48,292 nt of DNA, from contig NZ_JAKGSD010000061.1 of assembly GCF_021654135.1 (NCBI RefSeq), positions 1 through 48,292 on the forward strand, read 5' to 3'. Below the pieces are notes generated by a model. That model saw nothing but the letters and a program-made list of their open reading frames with translations. It made no database searches and was not told the DNA's origin. Each line of letters opens with the position of its first letter. The first letter of the stretch is position 1. Source of the DNA: Amycolatopsis tucumanensis (GTDB lineage: Bacteria > Actinomycetota > Actinomycetes > Mycobacteriales > Pseudonocardiaceae). This document shows positions 17,547-27,165 of the stretch, in pieces. The position numbers and the translations under genes were made by a program.

Positions 17547-18431
17547 GTGAGTAGCGGAATGCCACGACCGACAGAGACCGGCACGCAGGCTGGCCGTTCA
17601 CGAGCCCGTCCTCCGAAGCCGGCCGATGTCATCGTCTCCCCGGGCAGTATCGTCAAGTCCATCAAGGAGGCGGTGACGACCGGTGGTGACATCGCGCGGT
17701 TCTCCTGGCAGGTGGTTCGCGCGTTACCTGACTTGCGTCATTACCCGACCGAGGTGTTCCACCAATGTGGCGTGCTCATCCTGTCAAGCGGATTGATCAT
17801 CTGGATGATGCAGTTCGTCATGGGATACGAGTGCGGCTTGGAGGGCAACTACACGCTGAAACAAATCGGCGCGCCGTTATACTCTGGTATTTTCAACGCC
17901 TGGTGTGGCATCCGCGAGATGGCGCCCTACATGTGGGGATACATCATCTCCGCGAAGGTCGGATGCGGCCTTGTAGCCGAAATCGGGTCCATGCGTATCT
18001 CGGACGAGATCGATGCGATGGAAGTCATGGGCGTGAAATCGCGCAGTTACCTGGTCGGAGCCAGGGTGGTCGCGGCGTGGCTCGCGCTTCCGTTTCTCTA
18101 CATCGTCGGACTCGGCATCATGTACATCGGTGAGTATCTCACGACGGTGAAGATGCTGGGCGGGGTGTCCGAAGGCGGATACAGCTTCATTTTCTGGCTC
18201 TATCAAAATCCCGCCGATCTGCTGTATTCCCTTGTCAAAGTGATGGCGATGGGAACAGCCGTCGTGTTCGTGGGATGCTACTACGGCTACACGGCCAGTG
18301 GCGGGTCCGTCGGTGTGGGCCGAAGTACGGCGAAGTCCATGATGCTGAACATGGTGCTGGTGCATGTGATCGGAGTGCTGGGCACCCAACTGTTCTGGGG
18401 CCTCAGTCCCAACGCGCCGATCGCGAACTGA
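17547..18431 (+). CDS. yrbEB: YrbE-family ABC permease B (MlaE fold) of the Mce system
   Basis: Second permease subunit, forming a heterodimer with the upstream protein in known Mce complexes. The start is likely GTG 17547 (VSSGMPRPT) or GTG 17538; an upstream TTG would overlap the first permease. From 17547 it has 294 residues, with a polar N-terminal tail of about 45 residues. The coupling motif ISDEIDAMEVMGVKSRSYLVG parallels that of permease A, and CYYGYTASGGSVGVGRSTAK is the matching C-terminal motif. It ends 36 nt before the ATPase gene. Confidence 0.94.
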   Translation: MSSGMPRPTETGTQAGRSRARPPKPADVIVSPGSIVKSIKEAVTTGGDIARFSWQVVRALPDLRHYPTEVFHQCGVLILSSGLIIWMMQFVMGYECGLEGNYTLKQIGAPLYSGIFNAWCGIREMAPYMWGYIISAKVGCGLVAEIGSMRISDEIDAMEVMGVKSRSYLVGARVVAAWLALPFLYIVGLGIMYIGEYLTTVKMLGGVSEGGYSFIFWLYQNPADLLYSLVKVMAMGTAVVFVGCYYGYTASGGSVGVGRSTAKSMMLNMVLVHVIGVLGTQLFWGLSPNAPIAN

Positions 18432-18467
18432 TCTTGAGCCAGGTCCCTCTACGGCAAGGAGTTGACG

Positions 18468-19328
18468 ATGTCCTTTGTGTCACCCTCGACGGCGACAGAG
18501 CCGACGACGCAACTTCCCCATGCGGGGAACCTGCCTGCCGGCGATCAGGTGCGTCGAGACGGCAACGGACAGCTGCGGCACTCGATGGAAGTGCGGAATG
18601 TCGTCAAGTCGTTCGGCAGCTTCCGGGTGATGAACGGAATGAGCATCGACTTCGTCGATGACGCGATCACGACCGTCCTGGGACCTTCAGGGACCGGCAA
18701 AAGCGTACTTTTGAAGCACCTCGTAGGACTGCTGGAGCCGGATGACGGAGAGATCGTCGTGTTCGGCAAGAACATCTGGCAAATCAGCGAGAAGGAACGC
18801 TACGACCTGCGCAAGAAGTTTGGCGTCCTGTTTCAGGACGGTGCACTTTTCGGATCGATGAATATTTATGACAACACCGCCTTCCCGCTGCGTAAGCACA
18901 CCGATCTCGACGAGTCGGATATCGAGGAAATTGTGGTGAGTCGGCTCCAGGAGGTCGGGCTGGAGAAGGCAATGGCGAAACTACCCAGTGAGGTTTCGGG
19001 TGGGATGCGCAAGCGGGCCGGATTCGCGAGGGCGCTCGTGCTGGATCCCGAGGTCGTGCTGTTCGACGAACCGGATTCCGGTCTCGATCCGGTGCGTACC
19101 AGCCTGCTCAACGACCTCATCCTCAAAATGCACAACGAGCACAAGGGGACCTACCTTCTCGTCACGCATGACATTAGGACCGCGCGGAAGGTCAGTGACT
19201 ATGTTGGCCTGATCTGGCAGGGACAGGTGGTGCATTACGGCGAGGCCGAGGAGGCATTCGCGTCCGAGGACCCGTTTGTCCGGCAGTTTCTCTCCGGAGA
19301 TTCCGCTGGACCGTTGGGAATGGACTGA
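18468..19328 (+). CDS. mceG: Mce-system ABC ATPase (MceG/Mkl, MlaF-like)
   Basis: The ATPase that drives YrbE/Mce lipid transport. ATG 18468 lies 6 nt after AAGGAG; a TTG six bases upstream is less likely. The 286-residue protein has Walker A GPSGTGKSVLLKH, a Q-loop VLFQDGALF, signature VSGGMRKRAGFARAL, Walker B VVLFDEPDSGLDPV and the switch His in LLVTHDIRTARKV. The variant signature (SGGMRKR) is typical of Mla/Mce ATPases. A 40-residue low-complexity N-terminus precedes the domain. In mycobacteria the corresponding ATPase is usually encoded away from mce operons; here it lies between the permeases and the Mce genes, so this system looks self-contained. Confidence 0.95.
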   Translation: MSFVSPSTATEPTTQLPHAGNLPAGDQVRRDGNGQLRHSMEVRNVVKSFGSFRVMNGMSIDFVDDAITTVLGPSGTGKSVLLKHLVGLLEPDDGEIVVFGKNIWQISEKERYDLRKKFGVLFQDGALFGSMNIYDNTAFPLRKHTDLDESDIEEIVVSRLQEVGLEKAMAKLPSEVSGGMRKRAGFARALVLDPEVVLFDEPDSGLDPVRTSLLNDLILKMHNEHKGTYLLVTHDIRTARKVSDYVGLIWQGQVVHYGEAEEAFASEDPFVRQFLSGDSAGPLGMD

Positions 19329-19332
19329 CTCG

Positions 19333-20562
19333 ATGCGACGCATCTTGGCTTTCGGCGTCGTCGCCGTCGTCGTTCTCGGAGTTGCTGGCTTCGTGCTGGG
19401 GAGGGACGACGGTTATCGAGTCGACGTCGTGCTCGCATCAGCCACCAACGTCGTCGAAGGCGGCTCAGTTCACGTCAAGGGTTTCGAGGCGGGCAGGGTA
19501 GAGAACATCGCGGTGCAGGACGGCAAGGCCCGGGTCACGTTGGCGATGAACAACGACCACGCTCCGCTGCACGACGGTGCGGTCGTGACCATCGAGTGGA
19601 AGGCGGCGCTGGGTGAACGTATCGTCGCCGTCGCGGACGGGCCCGCCGGGAACGCCGTCATCCCGGACGGAGGAATGATTCGAGGGGAAATGCCTACGCC
19701 GATGGAGGTCGACCAGGTCCTCGCGGCACTGGATGAGCCCACGCGAGAGCACCTGTCCTCCCTGATCCGGCGGCTTGACAAGTCCGTGGACGGCAACGAA
19801 GAGGACCTCCGTGACACGTTGCGGTCGGCGGGGCCGGCGCTGGAGGCCCTGGGTGAGGTTCTGCGGGCGGTCGGCAGTGACGGTCCGGCGATCAAGCAAC
19901 TGATCACCCAACTGGATGGCATCGTGTCCACGCTCGTCAACCGCGAGCAGGCCATCCGCAATATCATCGAGCAGGTTTCGACCACGACCCGTCTCACCGC
20001 ACAGCAAAAGCACGCGGTGGCGGAGGCGTTGGACAAACTTCCGGGCACGTTGGACACGGCGAAGACGACACTGGACCGGGTCCCTTCCGTCGCGGACAAG
20101 GCGGTTCCGCTGCTCGAGGATCTGAAACCCGCTACCGACAAGTTGCCGTCGGTGGCCCGGAACCTGAGGCCGGTGCTGGCTGACCTGCGCCCGCTCGTCG
20201 CGGAACTGCGGCCAACACTGGCGGTGGCGCGGGATCTGCTTCGCTACACCCCGGGGTTGCTGGACAGCGCTCATGGGGTACTGCCGGGCGCCAACTCACT
20301 AGTCGGGGACCTCACTCCCGCGTTGAGTTTTCTCCGGCCCTACACCCCGGAGATCGCCGGATGGGCCGCGAACTGGGGCTCCGCGAACGCCAACTATGAC
20401 ACCAACGGCCATTACGCCCGGATCTACGTTCAGGCCGGGCTCGGCAGCGTCAACGTCAATCCGGGCATCGTCCCCCCCGGCTACAAGAAGGACCTGACAC
20501 CGGCGCCCGGTTCGCTGGTCGACCAGCCCTGGGTGGATGCCGCCGGAGGTGGAGTGCGATGA
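19333..20562 (+). CDS. mceA: Mce protein, A position (MlaD domain)
   Basis: Envelope lipid-binding subunit of the importer. ATG 19333 lies 4 nt after the ATPase stop and gives 409 residues. An N-terminal signal anchor (ILAFGVVAVVVLGVAGFVLG) leads into the MlaD/MCE domain (about residues 30-110), with GSVHVKGFEAGRVENIAVQ and ALGERIVAVADGP. The remainder is a long helical region with repeated heptad-like segments that in known Mce proteins builds a periplasmic tube. LDEPTREHLSSLIRRL at the domain boundary recurs in the paralogues that follow. A C-terminal tail includes YTPEIAGWAANWGSANANYD. Its stop overlaps the next start by four bases. Position letters are by order only. Confidence 0.93.
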   Translation: MRRILAFGVVAVVVLGVAGFVLGRDDGYRVDVVLASATNVVEGGSVHVKGFEAGRVENIAVQDGKARVTLAMNNDHAPLHDGAVVTIEWKAALGERIVAVADGPAGNAVIPDGGMIRGEMPTPMEVDQVLAALDEPTREHLSSLIRRLDKSVDGNEEDLRDTLRSAGPALEALGEVLRAVGSDGPAIKQLITQLDGIVSTLVNREQAIRNIIEQVSTTTRLTAQQKHAVAEALDKLPGTLDTAKTTLDRVPSVADKAVPLLEDLKPATDKLPSVARNLRPVLADLRPLVAELRPTLAVARDLLRYTPGLLDSAHGVLPGANSLVGDLTPALSFLRPYTPEIAGWAANWGSANANYDTNGHYARIYVQAGLGSVNVNPGIVPPGYKKDLTPAPGSLVDQPWVDAAGGGVR

Positions 20563-21989
20563 GCAAGCAGCCCAACCAGGTGCCTCGTCGGCTACCGCGT
20601 GGCCGGATTCTCGCCGTCGTCGCGGTGGCCGTGCTCGGGGTGACAGCGGGAACAGTCGGCATTGACCAGGAGAGCGAGCCGGGCCAGACCACGATCGTCG
20701 CGCGCTTCGCCGATGCGAGTCCTCTGCTGGTCGGCAACGAGGTGAAGGTCAGTGGCGTGAAGGTCGGCCAGGTGGCGGCGATGGATGTGCGGGGCGGCAA
20801 GGCCTCCGTGGTGCTGAGCCTGGAGAGCGAGGCCCTTCCCGTGCACACGGACGCCAGGGCCACCATCCGTCCAGTGAGCCTGCTCGGCGAGCGCTACGTC
20901 GAGCTGGATCGGGGAAGCCCCGACGCGCCGGTACTCGGCGATGGCGATGTCCTCCCGATGCGGCAAACCGGCGCGCAGGCCGACCTCGATGAGGTGCTCA
21001 ACACGGTCGACGACCCCACCGGACGGTCGCTGGCCGCGCTGGTGACCATGCTCGGGGAAGGTATCCGTGGCAACGGCGGAAATGTCGACGCCACCATCCG
21101 GGCCCTCGAGTCGTCGATGAACGACACCACGGCCCTGTCCGGTGTCCTGCGGGACCAGAACCAGCTGCTCGGCAGCCTGGTGGACAAGCTGCAGCCTGTC
21201 GCGAGCGCTCTCGCCGCCGACCAGGGAGCCAACCTCGACCGGCTGGTCGCCTCGGCGCGAAAGCTCACCGCGGCCACCGCCACGAAACGGCGGGAACTGA
21301 CCGAGACGTTGCGGCGTCTGCCAGAGACCCTCGCGACGGCCCGCGCGACGCTCGCCCAGCTCACCGGCACCGCCGCCGAGACCACGCCGACCCTCGCGGC
21401 GATCCGGCCCACCACCGACGACCTCGCCGCGATCAGCGCCGAAATCCAGCGCTTCGCCGACGCCGCCGATCCCGCCCTGGCGCACGCCAACCCCGTCCTC
21501 GAGCACGCTCAGCGCCTGCTGGACGAGGCCAGGCCGGTGGTGGACCAGCTTCGGCAGGCCGGTCCGGACCTGCGGTCGGCGGTGGGCGACCTGCGTCCGG
21601 TCGTCGGTGAACTGACCGCCAACCTCGGCAACGTGCTCGGCTTCATCCGTAACTGGGCACTGACCACCAACGGCCGGGATGGCATCTCACACTACTTCCG
21701 CGCGATGCTGGTCGTCAGTCCGGATCTGCTCGGCGCGGCCGTGCCCACGCCCAACGGCGCGCCACCCGCGCAGCAGCAAGGTCCGCCCTCCGAACGACCG
21801 CCGGAAACACCACCCCAGCCTGACCGTGCGCCGTTGCCCCTGCCGCAGGTACCCGGCCTTACCGGGGACGGCGGCATCCTCGGTGGGCTGCTCTCCACCG
21901 AACAGGACCCCAAGGCAGGTGTGACCGGGCTCGACCCACAGCAGGAGCAGGGACTCGTCCAGTTCCTCATCGGGGGAGGAAGTCGATGA
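20559..21989 (+). CDS. mceB: Mce protein, B position (MlaD domain, Pro-rich tail)
   Basis: A 476-residue Mce paralogue. The signal anchor is GRILAVVAVAVLGVTAGTVG. The MlaD domain has GNEVKVSGVKVGQVAAMDV and SLLGERYVELDRG, and the long helical region contains DPTGRSLAALVTML in place of the usual LDEPTR segment. The C-terminus differs from its neighbours: a stretch rich in Pro, Gln and Gly (about residues 395-450) of the kind expected to be unstructured and to cross or reach into the outer envelope layers. Both ends overlap adjacent genes by four bases. In mce operons the six paralogues assemble as a heterohexamer, so this is one of six subunits. Confidence 0.93.
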   Translation: MSKQPNQVPRRLPRGRILAVVAVAVLGVTAGTVGIDQESEPGQTTIVARFADASPLLVGNEVKVSGVKVGQVAAMDVRGGKASVVLSLESEALPVHTDARATIRPVSLLGERYVELDRGSPDAPVLGDGDVLPMRQTGAQADLDEVLNTVDDPTGRSLAALVTMLGEGIRGNGGNVDATIRALESSMNDTTALSGVLRDQNQLLGSLVDKLQPVASALAADQGANLDRLVASARKLTAATATKRRELTETLRRLPETLATARATLAQLTGTAAETTPTLAAIRPTTDDLAAISAEIQRFADAADPALAHANPVLEHAQRLLDEARPVVDQLRQAGPDLRSAVGDLRPVVGELTANLGNVLGFIRNWALTTNGRDGISHYFRAMLVVSPDLLGAAVPTPNGAPPAQQQGPPSERPPETPPQPDRAPLPLPQVPGLTGDGGILGGLLSTEQDPKAGVTGLDPQQEQGLVQFLIGGGSR

Positions 21990-23269
21990 TGGCAAGCAAC
22001 AGCAAGCGCCGCCGGCGTTCGGTGCTCACCGGAATCGTGGTGCTCGTGGTGTTCGTGGCCTCCGTTGGCGTCGCGATCACTGCGAACAAGGGCATACCCG
22101 GTCTGCCGCGCACCGTGGTGCGCGCCGAGTTCGTTGAGGTCGGAGGCTTGCGCAGCGGGGATGACGTGCGGATCAACGACGTGCGCGTCGGGCAGGTCGG
22201 CGAGATCACCCTGGTGGACGGCAAGCCAGTCGTCGAGCTGAGGTTCGATGGCCACCGGTCCATCTACCGCAACGCGACGGCCGTCACCGCATCGGTGGGG
22301 GCGCGCTCCGCGCTCGGCCAGAAGTACGTCGCCTTCAACCCCGGTTCACCACAAGCCGGCGCGGTCGACCCCGGGGAGGTCATCCCGGCCTCGGAAACGA
22401 CCGGAGCCCAGGAACTGTCGGACCTGCTCGCCGTGCTGGACGAGCCCACCCGCAAGGCGCTGGGCTCGACGCTCCGGGAAACAGGCGGCGGTGTCGCAGG
22501 CCATACGCAGGACCTGCGAGACACGCTGGCCGCTCTGCCGACCGAGCTGCCCGACCTGGCGACCGTGTCGCGCGCGCTGACCACGGAGGGGGGTGCCGAC
22601 CTTGTCCAGACACTGCAGGCCGTGGATCGCTTCAGCGGCCGCTTCCAGGGCCGGGAGCAGCAACTCAGCAACCTTGTGCGCCAGCTCGACACCACCCTAC
22701 GCTCGGTCGCCGTCGACAACGCCAGGCCGGTGTCCGACGCGCTGACCAAGGCGCCGGACACGCTGACCAAGGTCCGCGGCAGCCTCGAGGCCCTGCGGCG
22801 GCCGCTGGCCGACACCGAGGCCGCCGCGGCGGCATTGCGGCCCGGAGCACAGGCGCTCGGCCAGGCAACCCCCGATGTGCGCGGCGTGCTGCGAGAAGGG
22901 ATTCCGCCGTTGAACAAGGTGCCCGGTGTCGCGGGGCAGGCGATGCCCGCGGTGGACGGCCTGACCCGGACGTTCACCGATGCGCGCCCGGTGGCGCCGC
23001 GTATCCGGGAGGCGGTCGGCTCGGCGCAGCAACCCCTGGCCGTTCTGGCGCCCTACGCCCCGGAGATCTCGCTGTGGTTCACCCACGCCACCGACGCCCT
23101 GCATCAGGGTGACGCGGCTGGCCACTGGCTGCGCTTCTCACCGCCGGTCGGGACGAGCACCGCGACCGGCATCGTGCGGGGCCTGCGTGACCCGCTGACT
23201 GCGCGCAACCCGTACCCGGCACCCGGCGAGGCCGCACGAGACAAGAGCACACTGCTGGGACCGAGGTGA
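21986..23269 (+). CDS. mceC: Mce protein, C position (MlaD domain)
   Basis: A Mce paralogue of 426-427 residues (ATG 21986 or 21989). It has a basic N-terminus, the anchor LTGIVVLVVFVASVGVAI, and the MlaD domain with GDDVRINDVRVGQVGEITL and ALGQKYVAFNPGS. LDEPTRKALGSTLRETGGG begins the helical region. Near the end comes YAPEISLWFTHATDALHQGD and a final NPYPAPGEAARDK. The same NPYPAPGEAA sequence closes the F-position protein, so these two tails may interact with the same partner (inference). Four-base overlaps on both sides. Confidence 0.93.
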   Translation: MMASNSKRRRRSVLTGIVVLVVFVASVGVAITANKGIPGLPRTVVRAEFVEVGGLRSGDDVRINDVRVGQVGEITLVDGKPVVELRFDGHRSIYRNATAVTASVGARSALGQKYVAFNPGSPQAGAVDPGEVIPASETTGAQELSDLLAVLDEPTRKALGSTLRETGGGVAGHTQDLRDTLAALPTELPDLATVSRALTTEGGADLVQTLQAVDRFSGRFQGREQQLSNLVRQLDTTLRSVAVDNARPVSDALTKAPDTLTKVRGSLEALRRPLADTEAAAAALRPGAQALGQATPDVRGVLREGIPPLNKVPGVAGQAMPAVDGLTRTFTDARPVAPRIREAVGSAQQPLAVLAPYAPEISLWFTHATDALHQGDAAGHWLRFSPPVGTSTATGIVRGLRDPLTARNPYPAPGEAARDKSTLLGPR

Positions 23270-24594
23270 CACAGATGGAATCGAATCCGCGGAAGAGGCT
23301 CGCACGGGCCCGGCGCTCCCCGTTCCGACTCGGCCTGGTCTTCATCGTCGTAGCGTTGGTGGTCGGCGTCGGCCTGTTCAACAAGGACCCCATTCTCACC
23401 ACGTTGAAGCCGGGCACGACATTCGCGATCCACTTCGCCCGGGACTACCATCTTCGTCCCTACGTCACGGAGGTCAAGGTCGCCGGGGTCCCGGTCGGCA
23501 AGGTCACCGCCGTCGAACCGGGGTCCGACGGCTCCGCGCGAGTCGAGGTCAAGGTCGACGGCGACATTCCGGGCAAGCTCCGCTCCGCGCCGTCCGCGGT
23601 GATCCGCCCCGCCACACTCCTGGGTGGCAAGTACTACCTCGATCTCGTACCCGGAGGGCAGCCCGGGGACTTCGGCGGCACCATCCCGGTCGCGCGAACG
23701 GAGGTCCCAGTGGAGCTCGACAAGGTCACCCGGGCGTTGCCACCCGACACGCTGGAGTCCGCGACGTCGGCCGTTGATTCGCTGGATCGCACGTTGGACG
23801 AACGTGGCCGCGCCGCGCTGGACCGGCTCCTCGCCGATGCCCCAGGCACGTTGGACCCGGCGGCCACCGTACTCGACGCCGCCCGGGGCACGCGCCCGGC
23901 AACGGACCTCACTCACGTCGTGGGGGGCTTGGAGTCGACGGCGCGGACGCTGACCGAGCAGCCAGGGCAACTGGACGCCATCGTGCGTGACCTGGACACC
24001 CTGGGCACCGTGCTGGGGCGGCGCTCGGCCGACCTGGCGGACGCGCTCGCGACGTTGCCCCGGACCCTGGACTCGACGAACGCTGGGCTGCGCCGCCTGG
24101 ACGGCACGCTGATCCGGCTGCGGGACACCGCTGACCCGGCGCGCCCCGTCGCGGCGGAACTCGACACCGCGCTGGCGCATGCCGATCCCGTACTGGCGAA
24201 GGCCCGCCCGTTGGTGACCGACCTGAAGAACCTGCTGGTCGATGCCAGGCCCGTCGTGGAGCGGCTGGTGCCCACCGCCCGCGACGCCACGCCCGTGCTC
24301 GACGACGTGCGTGGCCCGGTGCTGGACCGCCTCAACGGTCCGGTCAAAGCCACGGTCCTTTCGCCCTACCACGGCACCGGGCCCTACTCGGACACCGGCG
24401 GAGACAGGCCGCTGTACCAGGAGCTGGCGTACATGTTCGCCAATGTCGACCGGGCCTCCTCCATGACCGACGCCAACGGCGCCTCGATCGCGTTCCATCC
24501 TGGAGTCGCCCCAGGCACGCTCGCCGGCCTGCCGATCAGCCTGGAACAGCTGTTCCGCAACCTCACCGGCATCGGGAAGGGAGAGCCACGATGA
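23266..24594 (+). CDS. mceD: Mce protein, D position (MlaD domain)
   Basis: A 442-residue Mce paralogue starting at GTG 23266 in a four-base overlap (ATG 23275 is the alternative). The anchor is FRLGLVFIVVALVVGVGLFN. The MlaD domain carries VTEVKVAGVPVGKVTAVEPG and TLLGGKYYLDLVPGG. LPPDTLESATSAVDSLDRTL replaces the LDEPTR segment of the other paralogues. The helical region is followed by a tail with GDRPLYQELAYMFANVDRAS. No lipobox cysteine is present at the N-terminus. It is one subunit of the presumed hexamer. Confidence 0.93.
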   Translation: MTQMESNPRKRLARARRSPFRLGLVFIVVALVVGVGLFNKDPILTTLKPGTTFAIHFARDYHLRPYVTEVKVAGVPVGKVTAVEPGSDGSARVEVKVDGDIPGKLRSAPSAVIRPATLLGGKYYLDLVPGGQPGDFGGTIPVARTEVPVELDKVTRALPPDTLESATSAVDSLDRTLDERGRAALDRLLADAPGTLDPAATVLDAARGTRPATDLTHVVGGLESTARTLTEQPGQLDAIVRDLDTLGTVLGRRSADLADALATLPRTLDSTNAGLRRLDGTLIRLRDTADPARPVAAELDTALAHADPVLAKARPLVTDLKNLLVDARPVVERLVPTARDATPVLDDVRGPVLDRLNGPVKATVLSPYHGTGPYSDTGGDRPLYQELAYMFANVDRASSMTDANGASIAFHPGVAPGTLAGLPISLEQLFRNLTGIGKGEPR

Positions 24595-25856
24595 GCGGCA
24601 CACGGCACCGCCTGCGCAAGACGTGGCAGCGGGTGCGCAACGAGCCGCGCCTGGGACGCAACGTGCTCACGCTGGCCGTTCTGGTGGCCCTCGGCCTCGG
24701 CGCCGGCGGATACATCCTGAGTCAGCAGGGATCGGGGACCACGACCTGGCCGTGGCAGGATCAGTTCGTCTTCACAGCCGAGTTCGACAACGCGCCCGCC
24801 GTGAGCCCCGGCAACGGACAGGAGGTCCGCATCGCCGGTGTGCAGGTCGGGCAGATCGAGTCCGCTTCGGTCTCCGACGACGGCAAGGCGGAGCTGACAC
24901 TCTCGATCGAACCCGGTCACACCGTCTACGACAACGCCCGGACGGTGCTGCGGCCCAAGAGCCCGATGAACGAGATGTACGTGGAGATCGATCCCGGTGG
25001 CCCGCCCGGCAAGCCGCTCGCCGAAGGGGACATGATCCCGGCAACGCAGTCGCAGCGGCCCATCCAAGCGGACGAGGTCCTCGCGCACCTCGACACGAAT
25101 ACCCGCAGCGCCCTGACCGCGCTGCTCACCGAGTCCGACACGGCACTGGCCCACGCGCCGGAGGCACTGCCGGGCGGGCTGTCCGCCACCGACCGCGTCG
25201 TGCGTGACCTCAAACCCGTCGTCGTCGAGCTGCAGACCCGCAAGGACAAGCTCGCGCAACTGGTCACCGCACTCGCTCAGGTGTCCAGCGCCGTCGGTGA
25301 GAACGACCAGCGCCTGGCCGAGCTCGCGAGGAACCTGCAGCACACGCTGGCCGCGGCCGGAGAGCAGAGTGACGCCATCGACGAGGCGCTCGCCCAGCTG
25401 CCCGACGTGACCGACGAGCTAGGCCGCGCCACCGGCAGCGTGCAGGCCCTGAGCGACCAGCTCGATCCGGTCCTGGACAGCCTGCGGCAGGCCTCCGGCA
25501 CGCTCCCGGATTCCTTGCGCAGGCTGACCGCCACCGTCGATCGCGTCGGCGAGACCGTGGACGTGGCCAACCCGGTGGTGACCAAGGCCAGGCCCGTCGT
25601 CAACGACCTGCGGCCCCTGGTGACTGACGTCAACGCCCTCCTGCCCGACCTGCGGCACACCACCAGCCGGCTGGAGCCGATCACCGCCTCCCTGCTCCCC
25701 TATCTCAACGACCTGGGAGCCTTCGTGTACCAGACCAACTCGGTGACCAGCCTCCACGACGCCAATGGCGGCATCCTGCGTGGCCTGCTCCAGGTGACGC
25801 CCAGCACGTTGCCGCTCCCGGGCGCCGAGATCCTGTCCAGCCCGACACCACGCTAG
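24591..25856 (+). CDS. mceE: Mce protein, E position (MlaD domain)
   Basis: A 421-residue Mce paralogue. The anchor is NVLTLAVLVALGLGAGGYIL, and the MlaD domain includes GQEVRIAGVQVGQIESASV and SPMNEMYVEIDPGG. In mycobacterial operons the E-position protein is usually a lipoprotein (LprK type). Here there is no cysteine following the hydrophobic segment, so it is anchored by the uncleaved helix instead. LDTNTRSALTALLTE begins the helical region. The tail has LNDLGAFVYQTNSVTSLHDA. It overlaps the D gene by four bases and ends 13 nt before the F gene, the only non-overlapping junction among the six. Confidence 0.93.
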   Translation: MSGTRHRLRKTWQRVRNEPRLGRNVLTLAVLVALGLGAGGYILSQQGSGTTTWPWQDQFVFTAEFDNAPAVSPGNGQEVRIAGVQVGQIESASVSDDGKAELTLSIEPGHTVYDNARTVLRPKSPMNEMYVEIDPGGPPGKPLAEGDMIPATQSQRPIQADEVLAHLDTNTRSALTALLTESDTALAHAPEALPGGLSATDRVVRDLKPVVVELQTRKDKLAQLVTALAQVSSAVGENDQRLAELARNLQHTLAAAGEQSDAIDEALAQLPDVTDELGRATGSVQALSDQLDPVLDSLRQASGTLPDSLRRLTATVDRVGETVDVANPVVTKARPVVNDLRPLVTDVNALLPDLRHTTSRLEPITASLLPYLNDLGAFVYQTNSVTSLHDANGGILRGLLQVTPSTLPLPGAEILSSPTPR

Positions 25857-25869
25857 GCGGTCGACCACC

Positions 25870-27165
25870 ATGAGAATCTCGCATTCCGTGCTGCCGGCCA
25901 TCCGGCTCACCGTCCTGATCGTCTTCGTCGCCGTGTGCGCCGTGATCTTCGGCTATCTCTGGGACAACTCGGGCGGGCGGCTTCCCTTCCAACGCTCGGC
26001 CTACCAGTTGTCGGCGAGCTTTCCCCGGGTGGCGAACCTGGTGCCCGGCGCGGACGTGATGGTCGCCGGCGTCCGGGTCGGCGAAGTCGCCGAGGTTCGC
26101 CCTGCCGGGGAGCGGGCACGCGTGACGATGGAACTGGACAACCAGTATCCGGTGCACGAAGGTGCCACGGTGCGGGTCCGGAACAAGACCCTGGTCGAGG
26201 AGACCTTCCTGGAGATCAGCGACGGTGACGGCGCGCCGGTGCCCAGCGGCGCCACCCTGCCGGACTCAGCCGGCCAGCCGCCGGTGCAGCTCAACGATGT
26301 TCTGGCCAGCCTCGACCAGCCCACCCGTGAGGCGCTGGCAAGCGCGGTGCGTTCCCTCGGCGGGGCGACGGAAGGCAGCCGCGAGAACATCTCCCGTGCG
26401 CTCACCGGCCTCGGCTACCTCGGCCGGGAGGGACAGGGCGCCCTGGCCGCGCTGTCCGCCCAGAGCGACGATCTGTCGAAACTCACGGGGAAGACGGCGA
26501 CCCTGCTGGCCGCGCTCGACACCAGCCAAGGACAGATTGCCCGGCTGGTCGCCGACGCCGACACCCTGACTCGTACCACCGCCGACGGCGCCGGCCAGAT
26601 CGAGGCGGTGCTCCGTCGACTACCACCGGTCCTGGACAGCGCGAGCGCCGCCACCGACGACCTGGACCGGCTCTCCACCAGCCTGGCACCCATCGCCCAG
26701 AACCTGCGTACGGCCGCCCCCGACCTCAGTGCCGCACTGCGGGAACTGCCGCGGACCTCCGCCGACCTGCGCGGCCTGCTGCCCTCCCTGGACGGCGTGC
26801 TGAACACCGCGCCGGACACCCTCACGAGGGTCCCCGCGGTGGCGGCCGACGCGCAGCGCCTGCTGCCGACCCTCGACGTGGCGCTCGCCGACGTCAACCC
26901 CATGCTGGCCTACTTGCGGCCCTACGGCCCCGATGTCGCCAGCATGTTCGCCAACATGGCACAGTCGATGGCACGGGGGGACACCAACGGCCGCTGGCTG
27001 CGGACGTTCCCGCCGGTCAACGAGCAGAGCGTCCGGGGCAACCCGCTCAACCTCAACCAGATCCCCCTGCTGGACAAGTACAACCCGTACCCCGCACCGG
27101 GGGAGGCGGCCAACCCGGGCCCGTTCGACGGCGAGTACCCCCGCGTGCAGCGTGATAACAAATGA
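25870..27165 (+). CDS. mceF: Mce protein, F position (MlaD domain)
   Basis: A 431-residue Mce paralogue starting at ATG 25870. The anchor is IRLTVLIVFVAVCAVIFGYL. The MlaD domain shows GADVMVAGVRVGEVAEVRPA and TLVEETFLEISDG; LDQPTREALASAVRSLGG starts the helical region. The C-terminus contains YGPDVASMFANMAQSMARGD and NPYPAPGEAANPGPF, shared in part with the C-position protein. Its stop overlaps the start of the MMPL gene by four bases, so the RND protein is translated with the Mce subunits. Confidence 0.93.
   Translation: MRISHSVLPAIRLTVLIVFVAVCAVIFGYLWDNSGGRLPFQRSAYQLSASFPRVANLVPGADVMVAGVRVGEVAEVRPAGERARVTMELDNQYPVHEGATVRVRNKTLVEETFLEISDGDGAPVPSGATLPDSAGQPPVQLNDVLASLDQPTREALASAVRSLGGATEGSRENISRALTGLGYLGREGQGALAALSAQSDDLSKLTGKTATLLAALDTSQGQIARLVADADTLTRTTADGAGQIEAVLRRLPPVLDSASAATDDLDRLSTSLAPIAQNLRTAAPDLSAALRELPRTSADLRGLLPSLDGVLNTAPDTLTRVPAVAADAQRLLPTLDVALADVNPMLAYLRPYGPDVASMFANMAQSMARGDTNGRWLRTFPPVNEQSVRGNPLNLNQIPLLDKYNPYPAPGEAANPGPFDGEYPRVQRDNK

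Noticed and set aside
23104..24603. A 499-codon minus-strand frame opposite mceD
   Set aside because: Compositionally a shadow of the Mce gene; no ribosome site or domain.
19333..27165. Direct repeats between the six Mce genes as a tandem array or recombination product
   Set aside because: The likeness is at protein-family level (MlaD domain and LDEPTR-like segments); nucleotide identity is not high, as expected for old paralogues.
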